Shown: positions 30,641 through 43,181 of the stretch, one piece after another
How positions within the stretch are numbered: position 1 is the stretch's first letter
Layout: each line of letters opens with the position of its first letter
From: Ficedula albicollis
Lineage: Eukaryota > Chordata > Aves > Passeriformes > Muscicapidae
DNA: 64,000 nucleotides
Assembly (NCBI RefSeq): GCF_000247815.1
Contig: NC_021700.1
Span: 24,033,975-24,097,974, forward strand
Direction of reading: 5' to 3'
Program-made: the position numbers and the translations under genes
The notes under the pieces: model-generated
Database searches by the model: none
What the model saw: the letters and a program-made list of their open reading frames with translations, nothing else
Told to the model about the DNA's origin: nothing

Positions 30641-33112
30641 AGGCAAGCGGGAGTGCAGGACACTACAGTGACCTAAACTTGTGTCCTTTCGCTTTTGGGC
30701 ACCAGAAAGGAGCTGCATAAATCATTCCAGTTCCCTTGGTTTAATATGTTTTTCAGCTGACCTATCTAGGGCACACACTGGCCCAGTGGCCATATTGTAT
30801 AAGGACAGGTAGGACACTCAACTCTTTAACATACAGACAATGAACACCAGCACCCAGAGAGAATACACAATTAAGGCATCCTGATTAATCTGATGTCACA
30901 GAACAGACACACAACAGGAGTAGGCATATCCTGAAAGAGGTAAGGAGTCATTTCCCACCTATGTGAAATATATGCCATGTACATTTAAGTGCCAGCTTCA
31001 GCTTGCACTATTGCCACCTGTTCTGCAACTGCTGCATGAAAATGTCTGCTTCTAACTCTAAGGTACTGTTGGGAGATTTTACAGTAGTATCATAATTTAT
31101 CTTTTCCCACAATTTAGAAGGTGTGGTGCTTGGTCTTAGAAGATTATCGTTTTTCCTTCACATAAAACTTCTCCAACTTGGCTGAAAGTAGTTTGATGTG
31201 AAAAAGGAATTATCTCCCTTACAGTTGTTTGTCTTTATGTATATGCAAAAAATTTTTTGGTTAACTTGCAGCCTCTACAAGTAAAAGTGTTTGTGTTTAC
31301 CTGTGAAATCACAGGAAACAGCTCACATATGTCAAATAACCCTGTTCTCCAGAGCTTTTTTGGTGACAGTGACCACCACAGGTACGTGTAGGCATTTGTG
31401 ATGGGGAAACTCAACGTCTTCCAGCATTACCCTGGTCTTCCTCGGAAAGAATTTTGGTTTGCTCTAAGAATTTAGATTTGTTAAAATCTGCCTCTGCAGT
31501 CCTTGGAGGAACATAAGAAATGCTCAAAAGCCTCCCAACTTCAGCATTAGTTGGGTCTCTCTTTCCTGCACTAGGACTTCAGGTCTGCTCCATAACTACT
31601 TTGTAAGCCAAATCCTGAGCTTTCAGCACTTCCTACATCTGATGCTTGTTCCAGGAAGGCAGACTGAAATATATTCTGTATTTGTTTAGAAAGCAACAGT
31701 ATCTCTTCAACACAGAATGCAGAATGAAAGCTGCCCTCATGTGTTAGCATGAAAAACATTCGTCGAATGTTTGGTGAAATTCCAGTGTAAACTTGCTTTA
31801 CCACAAAAACAATCTATAAATCAGTCTGAATTTATATTAAATTTATGAAAATTACCTCCTAACTGTGGAAGTGCTTGAGGGACCCACAATGAGCCATGAT
31901 GCTGCCATGCCAGACCCTGTGAAGATTATGCCTGTACGGAGGAGCTGACACTCTTCACATGTGAGAGTGCTAAATGATATTTACATTGAGTTTACTGCAC
32001 AGGGTTGAAAACTCTGGTCTAATTCCTGCTGGCAGAGGTAGGTTATGTCCCCAACAAGCTGCAAAAGCAGGGGAAATGCCAATTCAGGTGCTGCACCCTG
32101 TGTGGAGGCACAGCACTTCCCGGGAAGCTGCAAGGAGGACAGCTCCTTTGCAGTCATGCACAGCTGCAACATTACACCCATCTTCCTCACTCTTCCACAA
32201 CTCCTTTCAGTAAAACAAGGTACTCCTGCACAAGAACACCCTTCATAGTAAACTTTCAGATCATTACACAATTTCACACAGGACACCTTTGAAATTAAAT
32301 TGCTCTTCATACTCTACTTTGTGGCTTTCTCTACTTACACTCCCCCACGCCCTCCAAAATTCAGGGGAATTCCAGAACATTTTGCAATTAGCTAAGGATT
32401 ATATTTCCTTATTTTTATTAATTTTATGTAAAGTGGGATTTATCAGTGGAGCATTCATTGACACTGACTTCAATTTATTCTGATGAAACTGACTGACATC
32501 TGTGTGTGCTGTTCATCAGTCATAATTTAAACCATTCTTAATTGCATTAAATGTAAATTAAGACATTCAATTTCAGCCATTATTTTTCATAAAACACTGT
32601 GAACTGAATTTTAGTGGGTCACGAGATCTTACATTCAAAATAAATAGGGTAAATTTGAAACTTACCATTGATGTTCTTATTTCACCCTTTGTCGGCTGTA
32701 TTTCTTTTGTAGCTTACTAGATTGGAACAATTAATTTTCTCTACGAAGGGAACATGAATGGCTAAAGATGATGTAGCTGAGATTTTTAACAAATTACTTT
32801 ATCATTTCTAGAGCTTGCTTGTTACTACAATATATTAAATATATCAAGAGAAAACGCAATTAACCTTTCATCTAAACCAAATGACAAATTAAAACAGAAA
32901 ATGTAAACCATGCCAGAATCAGCCCTCTGATTTTGAATTCAGAAGGCTATGCCAATGAATTTATTTGCTGAGCTTCCTCAAGGAGGTTTTGCAAAGCAAA
33001 ATCAGTTCAATAATGAGGGCTTGGGTCGGCTCATGATGGGAATAAGGGGAAGACATGCAACACTGGCTTTGCTATAGGGGAGAGAGGTGCTCAGTGACTG
33101 GATTGGGACACA

Positions 33113-34417
33113 GTCCGGGAAAGGCTGGGTAGTACATTTTTGCAAGTTAAAACCAAAGCTCCCCTTTAATCCAGTGGATCTGCTCTCAGATATCTGGCAC
33201 AGCAACTAGCAAAACCCAGTGGTGAGGAGGTGAGTTTTTGAAAACTGTATATGTTTTGCTGCAAAATGAGGGATGAACTGAATACTGTGGCTTAGTGGAG
33301 AGAACATTCAAGCCAGGCTAACTCCACCTCTTTTTTGAGTGCAGCAGCACAGCCTAACACGGCGACCTTGGCTCATGGCAGGGAAAGCTGCAGTTGCCCT
33401 TGGAGCAGCCCTGACTAGCCCAGCCTGTGCTGGAGGGGGCAACCCTCATCCAAGAGACAGCTTGGCTCGCCCTGGGAGGGGCTGGGAGGCTGTCCTGGTA
33501 CCTGCTCTGGTGGGCTGGTTGACAGTGTGGGAAAGGCTGGAGGGTTTCTTTCTCTGGTTCCTTGCTATGAGTTTGGATGCTCGGTTATCTGCCTGTTTGC
33601 CACTTTACATTCTAGTGCTGCTGCTCTGGGAATGGGCGGCTCGTTGGTGTAAATGGATGTCCACGGTGGTTTAAACCAAATTACACCCATCTATTATCTA
33701 CCCATCTGAGAACTCTTTCCAGCTCAGCATCAGCACCTGCCTTGCCTCTCCTCTAGATCACTCCCTAGAAGGTGCTGGTGTGACGCAGTGCTGACCCCAC
33801 CTGGAGCCAGCTTTCCTCCCAGCCCACTGCTAAGGATGCCCCTGTTACAGCTCTAAAGCTCTGGTGTGCCCAAATCAGAACTCTGCTCTGGTATTCACCC
33901 TTACAATTCACTGAATAAAGGCTACTCCTGTGGCTACAGCACTTCAGGATGATATGGAAAAGTTAGCCAGCAAAAGGAGGACCACAGGCCTACCCTTACA
34001 CATGTAGGAAAAATTTATATAAATATTACTCTGACATTTACATTCCCATGCCAGTTCTACTCCTGGAGAATGAAGTGTTGCAATAAGGCTGGAGATGGGT
34101 AGTGATGCAATCATTCTCCCAGTTTCTTGCTATTAATATATGTCTCTTACTCATTTTTAAAGATAGAGTAAATGAGAGTACTGAATATAAATGGCCTTTG
34201 TAAGTCATTGAGGTCAGTGAAGCATGTCATTGTTTGCAACTTGAATTCCATGAAAGCACTGGCTGGCTGAGAGGCACACTATATCCTTTTTTTTCCTCAT
34301 AAATAAAAACCGCAAACAATATTCAGTATGTTTAATGATAATTATAAAATAATACTGTGTACAATGACTTTTCAAAGCCAGAACTAGTTGTGAGTGCTTG
34401 ATAATGTGACCTTCACG
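33113..34417 (+). repeat. 1,305-base tandem duplication, copy 1
   Basis: The segment starting gtccgggaaaggctgggtag is repeated with a constant offset of 1,305 bases. I saw no mismatch in the stretches compared, including a 111-codon frame at 33339 reproduced exactly at 34644. Copy 1 ends with cacg, four bases not present after copy 2. The copies look identical, so the event is either very recent or a false duplication made during assembly. No gene was recognised; the repeated 111-codon frame resembles nothing I know. Confidence 0.93.
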
Positions 34418-35718
34418 GTCCGGGAAAGGCTGGGTAGTACATTTTTGCAAGTTAAAACCAAAGCTCCCCTTTAATCCAGTGGATCTGCTCTCAGATATCT
34501 GGCACAGCAACTAGCAAAACCCAGTGGTGAGGAGGTGAGTTTTTGAAAACTGTATATGTTTTGCTGCAAAATGAGGGATGAACTGAATACTGTGGCTTAG
34601 TGGAGAGAACATTCAAGCCAGGCTAACTCCACCTCTTTTTTGAGTGCAGCAGCACAGCCTAACACGGCGACCTTGGCTCATGGCAGGGAAAGCTGCAGTT
34701 GCCCTTGGAGCAGCCCTGACTAGCCCAGCCTGTGCTGGAGGGGGCAACCCTCATCCAAGAGACAGCTTGGCTCGCCCTGGGAGGGGCTGGGAGGCTGTCC
34801 TGGTACCTGCTCTGGTGGGCTGGTTGACAGTGTGGGAAAGGCTGGAGGGTTTCTTTCTCTGGTTCCTTGCTATGAGTTTGGATGCTCGGTTATCTGCCTG
34901 TTTGCCACTTTACATTCTAGTGCTGCTGCTCTGGGAATGGGCGGCTCGTTGGTGTAAATGGATGTCCACGGTGGTTTAAACCAAATTACACCCATCTATT
35001 ATCTACCCATCTGAGAACTCTTTCCAGCTCAGCATCAGCACCTGCCTTGCCTCTCCTCTAGATCACTCCCTAGAAGGTGCTGGTGTGACGCAGTGCTGAC
35101 CCCACCTGGAGCCAGCTTTCCTCCCAGCCCACTGCTAAGGATGCCCCTGTTACAGCTCTAAAGCTCTGGTGTGCCCAAATCAGAACTCTGCTCTGGTATT
35201 CACCCTTACAATTCACTGAATAAAGGCTACTCCTGTGGCTACAGCACTTCAGGATGATATGGAAAAGTTAGCCAGCAAAAGGAGGACCACAGGCCTACCC
35301 TTACACATGTAGGAAAAATTTATATAAATATTACTCTGACATTTACATTCCCATGCCAGTTCTACTCCTGGAGAATGAAGTGTTGCAATAAGGCTGGAGA
35401 TGGGTAGTGATGCAATCATTCTCCCAGTTTCTTGCTATTAATATATGTCTCTTACTCATTTTTAAAGATAGAGTAAATGAGAGTACTGAATATAAATGGC
35501 CTTTGTAAGTCATTGAGGTCAGTGAAGCATGTCATTGTTTGCAACTTGAATTCCATGAAAGCACTGGCTGGCTGAGAGGCACACTATATCCTTTTTTTTC
35601 CTCATAAATAAAAACCGCAAACAATATTCAGTATGTTTAATGATAATTATAAAATAATACTGTGTACAATGACTTTTCAAAGCCAGAACTAGTTGTGAGT
35701 GCTTGATAATGTGACCTT
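34418..35718 (+). repeat. 1,305-base tandem duplication, copy 2
   Basis: The second copy is in direct orientation and ends at gtgacctt (35718), after which the sequence diverges (acagtgtcatc). Its left boundary abuts copy 1 through the extra cacg. Unduplicated flanks on both sides contain ACAGT (33110-33114 and 35719-35723), a possible microhomology. Confidence 0.93.
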
Positions 35719-37910
35719 ACAGTGTCATCTTTAGTGTACGTGATGCCTATATACTAGCAATGTATAAATTATTTCTCAGGCTGTACTTTAGCAAACATTT
35801 GATTATGATTTATTTTGGGGTTCTCTGAAAGATGAAGTAAGTTCTTTAATATTAGCATTACTAATGATTTTAATGAGGCATTAAAATGTTGCAGTATTGT
35901 AGGAACATTTTTCTTTTTTAATATTATTTCATTAATAGTTTACATGAATGTTAATGTTAAATTGATTATGGAACCTGAAAGACTAATCCACAAAATGTCA
36001 AAGTGCCATTAGCACAGTGAAAGAGCCCTCCAAAGGCAGGGATCTGGTGAGAGCTAATGAGATATCTCTGTACCACATAACACTGAAGCAGCTTTTTCTA
36101 AAATTAAGTCTGAAAATTAGGTTTTAATATCCTTCACTTTGGGACTCTCCAGCCATTTGAGCGACTGAGTGCTCAGCCTCATGCACGCAGAAAGACAGAT
36201 CAGGTCGTGGGCCCAGAAACTCCCTCAGAATTTGGTCTTATGCATGTAAGCCCTGGTTGAAAATCTCAAAAAATCAATGGCAAAAATATCAAGAAGAAAA
36301 AAAAGGTGTTTCACAGGACGTGATGACTACATTATCCATCTGTTAACAGCTCTGCAGAGTGGATCACCCAGAGGAATCTGTGGTTCACATGCATTATGTA
36401 CTGTACGTGTCACTGATAAGTTGAACAAGAAAAAGCGTGTTGAACACTTTCTGTGAGTTTTGCAAAGCAAGTTTTTAGAAAACACCCTATTTTCTCAAAA
36501 TACCAGAGAGCAGGTGTGTTCAGAGAAGCACTTGGAAACATGCTGCATTAGAAAGCCTAAATGGCACTAGGGGAGAAGCAGGGCCAGTAAAGGCTCTGAC
36601 ACACACTTGTGGGATTCTCCACTGATTCACAAATTTTTTTTAGAGTTTTTAAGAGTCTTGCTCCACAGCAGCTCTGCCTTAAACAACAGGCACTTATGCA
36701 GCAGACAAACCAAGGTCTTGCTGACCTTCACAGCTTAACAGGAAAAAGTTAATGTAAAGGTGAAACATTCTCAAATAATGTAATTTACCTGTTAGGTAAG
36801 TCCACGCTCTCACATGCTGTGTGTATAGGTCTTGAATTTTCAATCATAGTTTTATTGTGGCTGGGGCAAAAAACATTTCCATCCTAGATCTTTTTATCTT
36901 CTATAATAAGAATCTTCTTATAAGTTATCTTCTTATATCATAAGAATAATGAAGAGGTGAACTGAGTAATTTTACTAAACTTACCTAACTTAGTTCCATG
37001 CTAGGGAGTATATGAGTATCCAGGGATACTAATTTGTGTAAAACCATCATGTGCACAGGAAAGCAAATATTGTTTTTTAGGTATGACCACCAACACACGT
37101 CTGCCTGCAGTGTCTCATCAGCCTGTCAGGAGCTGTGACATCCCACACCAGACCTTGACTACTGATGTCCAAGCCTTTCTTGGAGCAGCATTTCCAAGAT
37201 CCAAATTTTGCCACCAGGACAAACCTTGTGCCAGCACCGTTTAAACAGACACGCCCAGAAATTCAGGCATCACGGTCTTGGGACCACGGGGAGAGCCCCA
37301 GAGCAAGGTGCAAGGTGCAGGGGAGATGGCATCTGTATCTTCACAAGTGAGATCCAGGCTTTGGCGCAACACAGTGCACTCAGTGTACTTGAACAGCACC
37401 CTAAGCCCTCTACTCGTGGCAGACAAGACTGTGAGGTATGGAACTTCTTGCTGTGTCTGAGTTTATGCAGAGGGAGGAATGCAGTGGTATGGGGTTGCCA
37501 GATACTGGCTCCCTTGCGGTGGTGGAGGGAGCTGTGTGCCCAGCTGCAATCTGCATGTGGGCAGGAGGCCAGCCTGGCAGCTCTGGGCAGTGTATGAATT
37601 TACAGCTCCAGGTGTCCCTCTCAAGGTCTTCCAAACCACCACAGTGCTCACAGAGCCCCAGGCAGCAGCAGGTGCTGGAGGGAAAGCCTGGTCCTCCACA
37701 GCCTAAAACTGTACTGTGTCACCCTCATCCCTCCAAGTCATCTTCCTCTGAGACAAGGCTCAGGCTGAAGCCCAAGATAGAGCTCAGCCCTACGTGGGAC
37801 AGTTGGCTTCTCACTCTTGTCCAGATAAGGCTTGGTGTAGTCTGACAACAGCAATTAATGAGCCCAACAACCCTTAGGAATAGAACTTCTCTGTCACAGA
37901 TGAGGAAACG

Positions 37911-38097
37911 AAGCCTGTAGCCTATAGCCTATAGCCTATAGCCTTGTCTTGCTGGGCCTTAAGCCTGTAGCCTATAGCCTATAGCCTTGTCCTGCTGGGC
38001 CTCTGGCTGTCAAAACCAGTGCAAGAAGCCTGTAGCCTATAGCCTATAGCCTATAGCCTTGTCTTGCTGGGCCTCTGGCTGTCAAAACCAGTGCAAG
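37911..38097 (+). repeat. Nested minisatellite (about 7-base units inside 50-72-base units)
   Basis: Three higher-order units start with aagcctgtag at 37911, 37961 and 38026. Each holds two or three copies of cctatag followed by ccttgtcttgctgggcct. Units 2 and 3 also share the tail ctctggctgtcaaaaccag. Unit lengths of about 50, 65 and 72 bases show repeat turnover at two levels. No coding content was recognised. Confidence 0.88.
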
Positions 38098-38461
38098 TAC
38101 ATTCATGGGCCAAATGAGAGGACTATGGGTCCCCTCCTATAGATCTTCCCCAATAGACAAAACTCAGTAATGAGAGTATCCATTCCTGCTGGAAAAAAAG
38201 GGCTTGGAGAAAACTCCAATAAATCCATGTATTAAGAAATTCTTTAGTGGATGTTACTCCTTCTACCTCCCCCACAAAAACTCCTTGGCTGATTTAATTA
38301 TTTGTATACTTATAATACATTAATTCAACATCACAGCTTAGCTTGAATTTTTTTTTTTTGTTCGTTTGTTTTCCATAAGCAAAGAAATTGGTTTGAAAAA
38401 TTACTTGAATAATTTTCTTTTGCTGTGGCTTTTTATATCTCTTTGGTCAGAAAAGTGATTT

Positions 38462-38577
38462 GATGGTTTCACGCAGGACATAGACTGAAGTCAGCAAAGC
38501 TGGTCCTGAACATTACTCCGATGGTTTCATGCAGGACATAGACTAAAGTCAGCAAAGCTGGTCCTGAACATTACTCC
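38462..38577 (+). repeat. 58-base tandem duplication
   Basis: Copy 1 is 38462-38519 and copy 2 is 38520-38577, with two substitutions (acg/atg and tgaag/taaag). The shared core includes gtcagcaaagctggtcctg. It is a local duplication with no recognised function. Confidence 0.9.
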
Positions 38578-41500
38578 ACAGCTAAAGTGCTCCCTGGTTA
38601 CAATTACCCCTTGCTTCTCCATGGGACAATGGGCAGCAAAATGCTTTTTGAGTAGTCTTGAGAATGCACTTAACTGTCAAGAGGCAGAACAAGGATGTGG
38701 TCTCTTTCTTTTCATCTCCCCCTTAAAAAATAGTGATGGCTATCTTACTGATTAAACCAACAACTTTAAAATGCAGTTAAGTAGTTAAAACCTAGATAAT
38801 TTTCCAATTATAAGGAGAGAGGTCATCAGCTGAGAGAGAGAGAGTTCTGGCTTGTAAGCAGATTTTCTCATTCCACTTCAAATCCATGTGAAGTTCTTAA
38901 TTTTGATTTCACTCAGGATTCCTTCGCAGAAACTGATGGTGTGATCTAGTTCATTATACTTAAGAGGACATGAATTTATTATCCTATTTGTTTATGTTAT
39001 CTGAATATTCTAGCTTGTATCTAATATATGGAAACTACAGTGGAGCTCCCCAGGAAGTCCTCAGTGCAAGAAATACATTTAAACTGTTAAGACCTGTTTT
39101 CTTAAAAATAAACTCTAAGATTAATACAGGAGTAAATAAATAAGTACATAAAATAAGTAAATAAAATATGAGACTTGCATTACTCCTCACAAGGGAAAGG
39201 TTGAGGCAAACCTGATAGCCTTTTCCCACACTAATAGTCAAAGAAACCTCCATCAGTAGGAGATTTTTCCTGTGTGAATAGCAATGTCTTGGCCCTTCAC
39301 CCATTTCTAACTTTAGTGAATAAGCAAAGAGTTAACCTGGAATCCTTTGCCATTTGCAATCCAGTGTGCTGGTTTCCTGTGAGGGAGAGCTCAGGGTGAA
39401 TTCATTTTCAGCTGAATATGTCATTAAGGAACAGGATTTATTAATGACTTATTAATGCAGACAGAGTCAAACTGAACTCTGCTACAAATCCTCTGGTATT
39501 CAAAGGAAATAACTTCTTATGAGGAGATGGGCTGTATAGAGCTAGTTCCTGTCTTCAGATGTGGATATATTGGCAATATTAAGTATGCTGTTTAATACTG
39601 TACACTTATATCCATTACCACTCAGAATAATAAAAACTTCTCATTTTACAGTGACATTTATTTACTGCTGAACATCAGCCCAGGTGAAAGAACTCCCAGT
39701 TCACTCCTGTATATAATCTCAGGTTCTGTCATTCACATGTAGAAAACTCAGCTCTCTATTTAGCACAGTGTTGGTGAAAGATAGACATTTACAGGGCCCC
39801 TCTGCCCTTGAGCTGTTCCATTAGTGCATGGAAAGCACCTTGCAGCCTGTGACAAGCGCAGCAGATCGGCACTAAATCAAAAATCAGTGCCAGCCAGGGA
39901 TCTAAGCCACCATGAAGGTCACAGCCATCAGCTGCATGCCATCTCAATCCAAACAAAACACACTGGATACAGGGGGATTTTCACTACTCACAATAGGAGA
40001 CAAACACATCATGTTAGAGTAATCTCCTGATAGCAGCAAAATGGGTAACTGACCTTTTAAATACTTTTGTGTATTTAATAAAAGTTTGAAGACAGGGAAA
40101 AGAGGCATTGGTAATTTTTGGGTGCTTTTTGTAGTGTAACTGAAACATTGGCTCTGTGCCACAGTAACCCAAAATATTAACAAAGAATTTCTTTCCCAGA
40201 ACTGGGAGAGCTTGTATGTATTAGCAAGCTCATAAATTAATACTCTCCATTATTTTTCCCCTAAATAAGCTCTCCTTATTCTAGAGAATGCAAAGAAACC
40301 TACTTAAGTAACCTTAAACCGTAGATTAATTTGCAAGAGATTGAAGTGAAGATAGAGTTGTTCACAGCATCTTTCGTGAAGTTGTGACCTAAAGGAATGT
40401 CCAGAGTTGCATACTCTAACAGCAGCACAACGATAAATGAACATAAAATAGAGGGATTATAGATTAAGAGGTTTAAATAGGGCAATCAAGACATGGTCTA
40501 CTGCCAAAGTTGGAAGGAGATGAGGGGAGCTCAAACAGTAGGGCATAAACTGGCCAAGCCATAAGTGCCATCTCTCAGCCACGCCGTGTGTCCTGCTGTG
40601 TGACACATGAGCACCCAAACTGGTACAGGTGTCTACAAGCTGATCCTCCTGCTGGGGTCTGTGCAGGTCACACACAGCTCTCCCTCTTCCCTTCACAGAA
40701 AGTGGAGGTGTTGGAAATAATTTCCCACTACAAGAGTCCTTAGGATCAAAAGGACGGAGAAGAAAGAACAGTAGTGAAGGATAAAAAGAGAAATAGTTTC
40801 TTCCCCTGTTCCACCAGTGTCTGACCTCCCTGCTCATCCCTGGGTCTGGAGTTTGGAGTGTCCTCTCATCTTATGACACCTGACTGCAGGGGTGGTGGGT
40901 TGACTCACAGAGGACTGAGCACACAGGTTCCTCCTGCTGGTTTCCCCTGGATTCACAGAGAACTTGGGAAAGTTTGAGAATTTGACAATTAAATCCCAGC
41001 ATCAGTACAGTCAGTCCTAGGTGATTTTGCTCCTTCTCTTTGGACAAATTTTGAAGTAGATCCCCCAAGTGAACCCTAGCTAAAATTGCCTTCTCTTTCC
41101 CAGGTCTCTTCCCTCAGACTTGCTCAAGGGAGCCATTCTTACTCCCTCCAGATCGATGTGCTCTGATGGATGGAGTCTTATTTTCCCAGCTCTAGAGTAA
41201 CTTATGTTCTCCATCCAGAATGAAAAGATTATGCTGCCTGTGAGTTTGTATTTGTGTGCAAGACAGAATATTTTCCCTTCCTTCACTATACTAAATTGCA
41301 AAGCTCATGTACAACTGCATGAGAGGAAAACAAGGAAATTTCCCACTTGGAAATAAAATTTCCTAGAGGGGGAAGGTAAAACTGCTTCCCTTTGGGGATC
41401 TCCACCTCCTGCTTTGGGAAGGACATTCCTGATAGAAATGTAAGAGAAAAGGAAAGGCTCTGAATGGGAAGTATAGAAACAACATTTATGTAATCTACTT

Positions 41501-42179
41501 GAAGAGATCTATTGAAGTGTCATAGCTTACTTTAGCTATGGTATCCAGGCTCTGTCAGACTAATTGGCTGCATCATTAATTATACAGAAAGCTAATTTAA
41601 ATAAGATACAAACCAATGCACTGGGTCAGGCTGTGGGTTAATCAGTGCCCAACAGTGGATATATTTTCTTATAAGATTATAAGAAGCAGGGTACATACAG
41701 AAGTAATCCCCCCCTCATCATATTACACTTCCATGGCTCATGAACTGTCATATTTTAATATCTACAATGGACCTACCTTTCAACAACACCGTTTATTCCT
41801 TTCTTAACAATTGCAGTGTATATTCCTAAGTAAAGATGAAAGACTTGCCAACTTGTTTTTGGGACATGAAGGTTTCTCTTTGAGGAGGGTATTTGTAAAC
41901 ATGAAAATCAGGTTTACATTGTATTGCTGTTCTAAATGCTCATTTCGCTATTTAAAAAACACGCATATCCTTGTACATGTGGCTGATTCATAGATAATTT
42001 TATACAGTTTGGGTACATCCCGGTTTTGTGTCAAAATCGCACCGGTATACCCGCGCACACAAACACAAGAGCACAACAACATCTTGCAGGGTGTTCCTGC
42101 TATCAGGTGCCGACTGAAGGCAGCACATTTGAAAGCCAGCTGCTAAGAGGCCATTGCGAAGAGAAGGAAACCCGACGGC

Positions 42180-42700
<521 letters not shown>

Positions 42701-42743
42701 CTGTCAAGCGAGGGAACTGCTTGAAAGGGACTCAGCATGGAAT

Positions 42744-43181
42744 CTCTTTTTTCTTTTTCTTTTTCTTTTTTTTCCTTTTCCTTTTCCTTTTCCTTTTCCT
42801 TTTCCTTTTCCTTTTCCTTTTCCTTTTCCTTTTCCTTTTCCTTTTCCTTTTCCTTTTCCTTTTCCTTTTCCTTTTCCTTTTCCTTTTCCTTTTCCTTTTC
42901 CTTTTCCTTTTCCTTTCTTTTCCTTTCTCTTTTTTTTTCCTTTTTCTTTCTCTTTTTCTTTCTCTTTTTCTTTTTCTTTCTCTTTCTCTTTCTCTTTTTA
43001 TTTTTCTTTTTTTCTTTTTCTTTTTCTTTTTCTTTTTCTTTTTCTTTTTCTTTTTCTTTTTCTTTTTCTTTTTCTTTTTCTTTTTCTTTTTCTTTTTCTT
43101 TTTCTTTTTCTTTTTCTTTTTCTTTTTCTTTTTCTTTTTCTTTTCTTTTTTTTCTTTCCCTTTCCCTTTCCCTTTCCCCTT
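42744..43181 (+). repeat. 438-base pyrimidine hexamer satellite (TTTTCC / TTTTTC / TTTCCC)
   Basis: This is an almost pure C/T tract in three blocks. About 24 copies of TTTTCC run to roughly 42916, followed by an irregular T-rich middle. About 22 copies of TTTTTC fill roughly 43010-43142, and a few TTTCCC units close the tract. Long mirror-symmetric polypurine-polypyrimidine DNA can form triplex structures (general knowledge). The Lys-Glu and Phe-Ser repeat frames are by-products. Confidence 0.92.

Larger units (their letters stand above)
12557..33112. other. Intergenic region, no gene recognised
   Basis: About 20.5 kb of AT-leaning unique DNA lie between OTP and the large tandem duplication. 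Reading frames are all under about 130 codons and overlap one another without family resemblance. The only structures I can support are listed separately: paired T-box-like motifs at 13044-13070, a 74-base duplication at 21101-21248, a 35-base dispersed pair at 21869 and 23799, and a 15-base repeat at 30603. A possible very old CR1 trace lies near 29930-30015, too decayed to call. Confidence 0.6.
35719..42179. other. Intergenic region, no gene recognised
   Basis: About 6.5 kb without a recognisable gene. It contains a 15-base duplication (atcttcttat at 36912 and 36927), the nested minisatellite at 37911-38097, a 58-base duplication at 38462-38577 and AT-rich simple stretches near 39130-39170. 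Frames on both strands are short and overlapping. Confidence 0.6.

Noticed and set aside
33339..34979. Two identical 111-codon frames
   Set aside because: Identity follows from the 1,305-base duplication; the protein resembles no family I know and lacks splice or start context.
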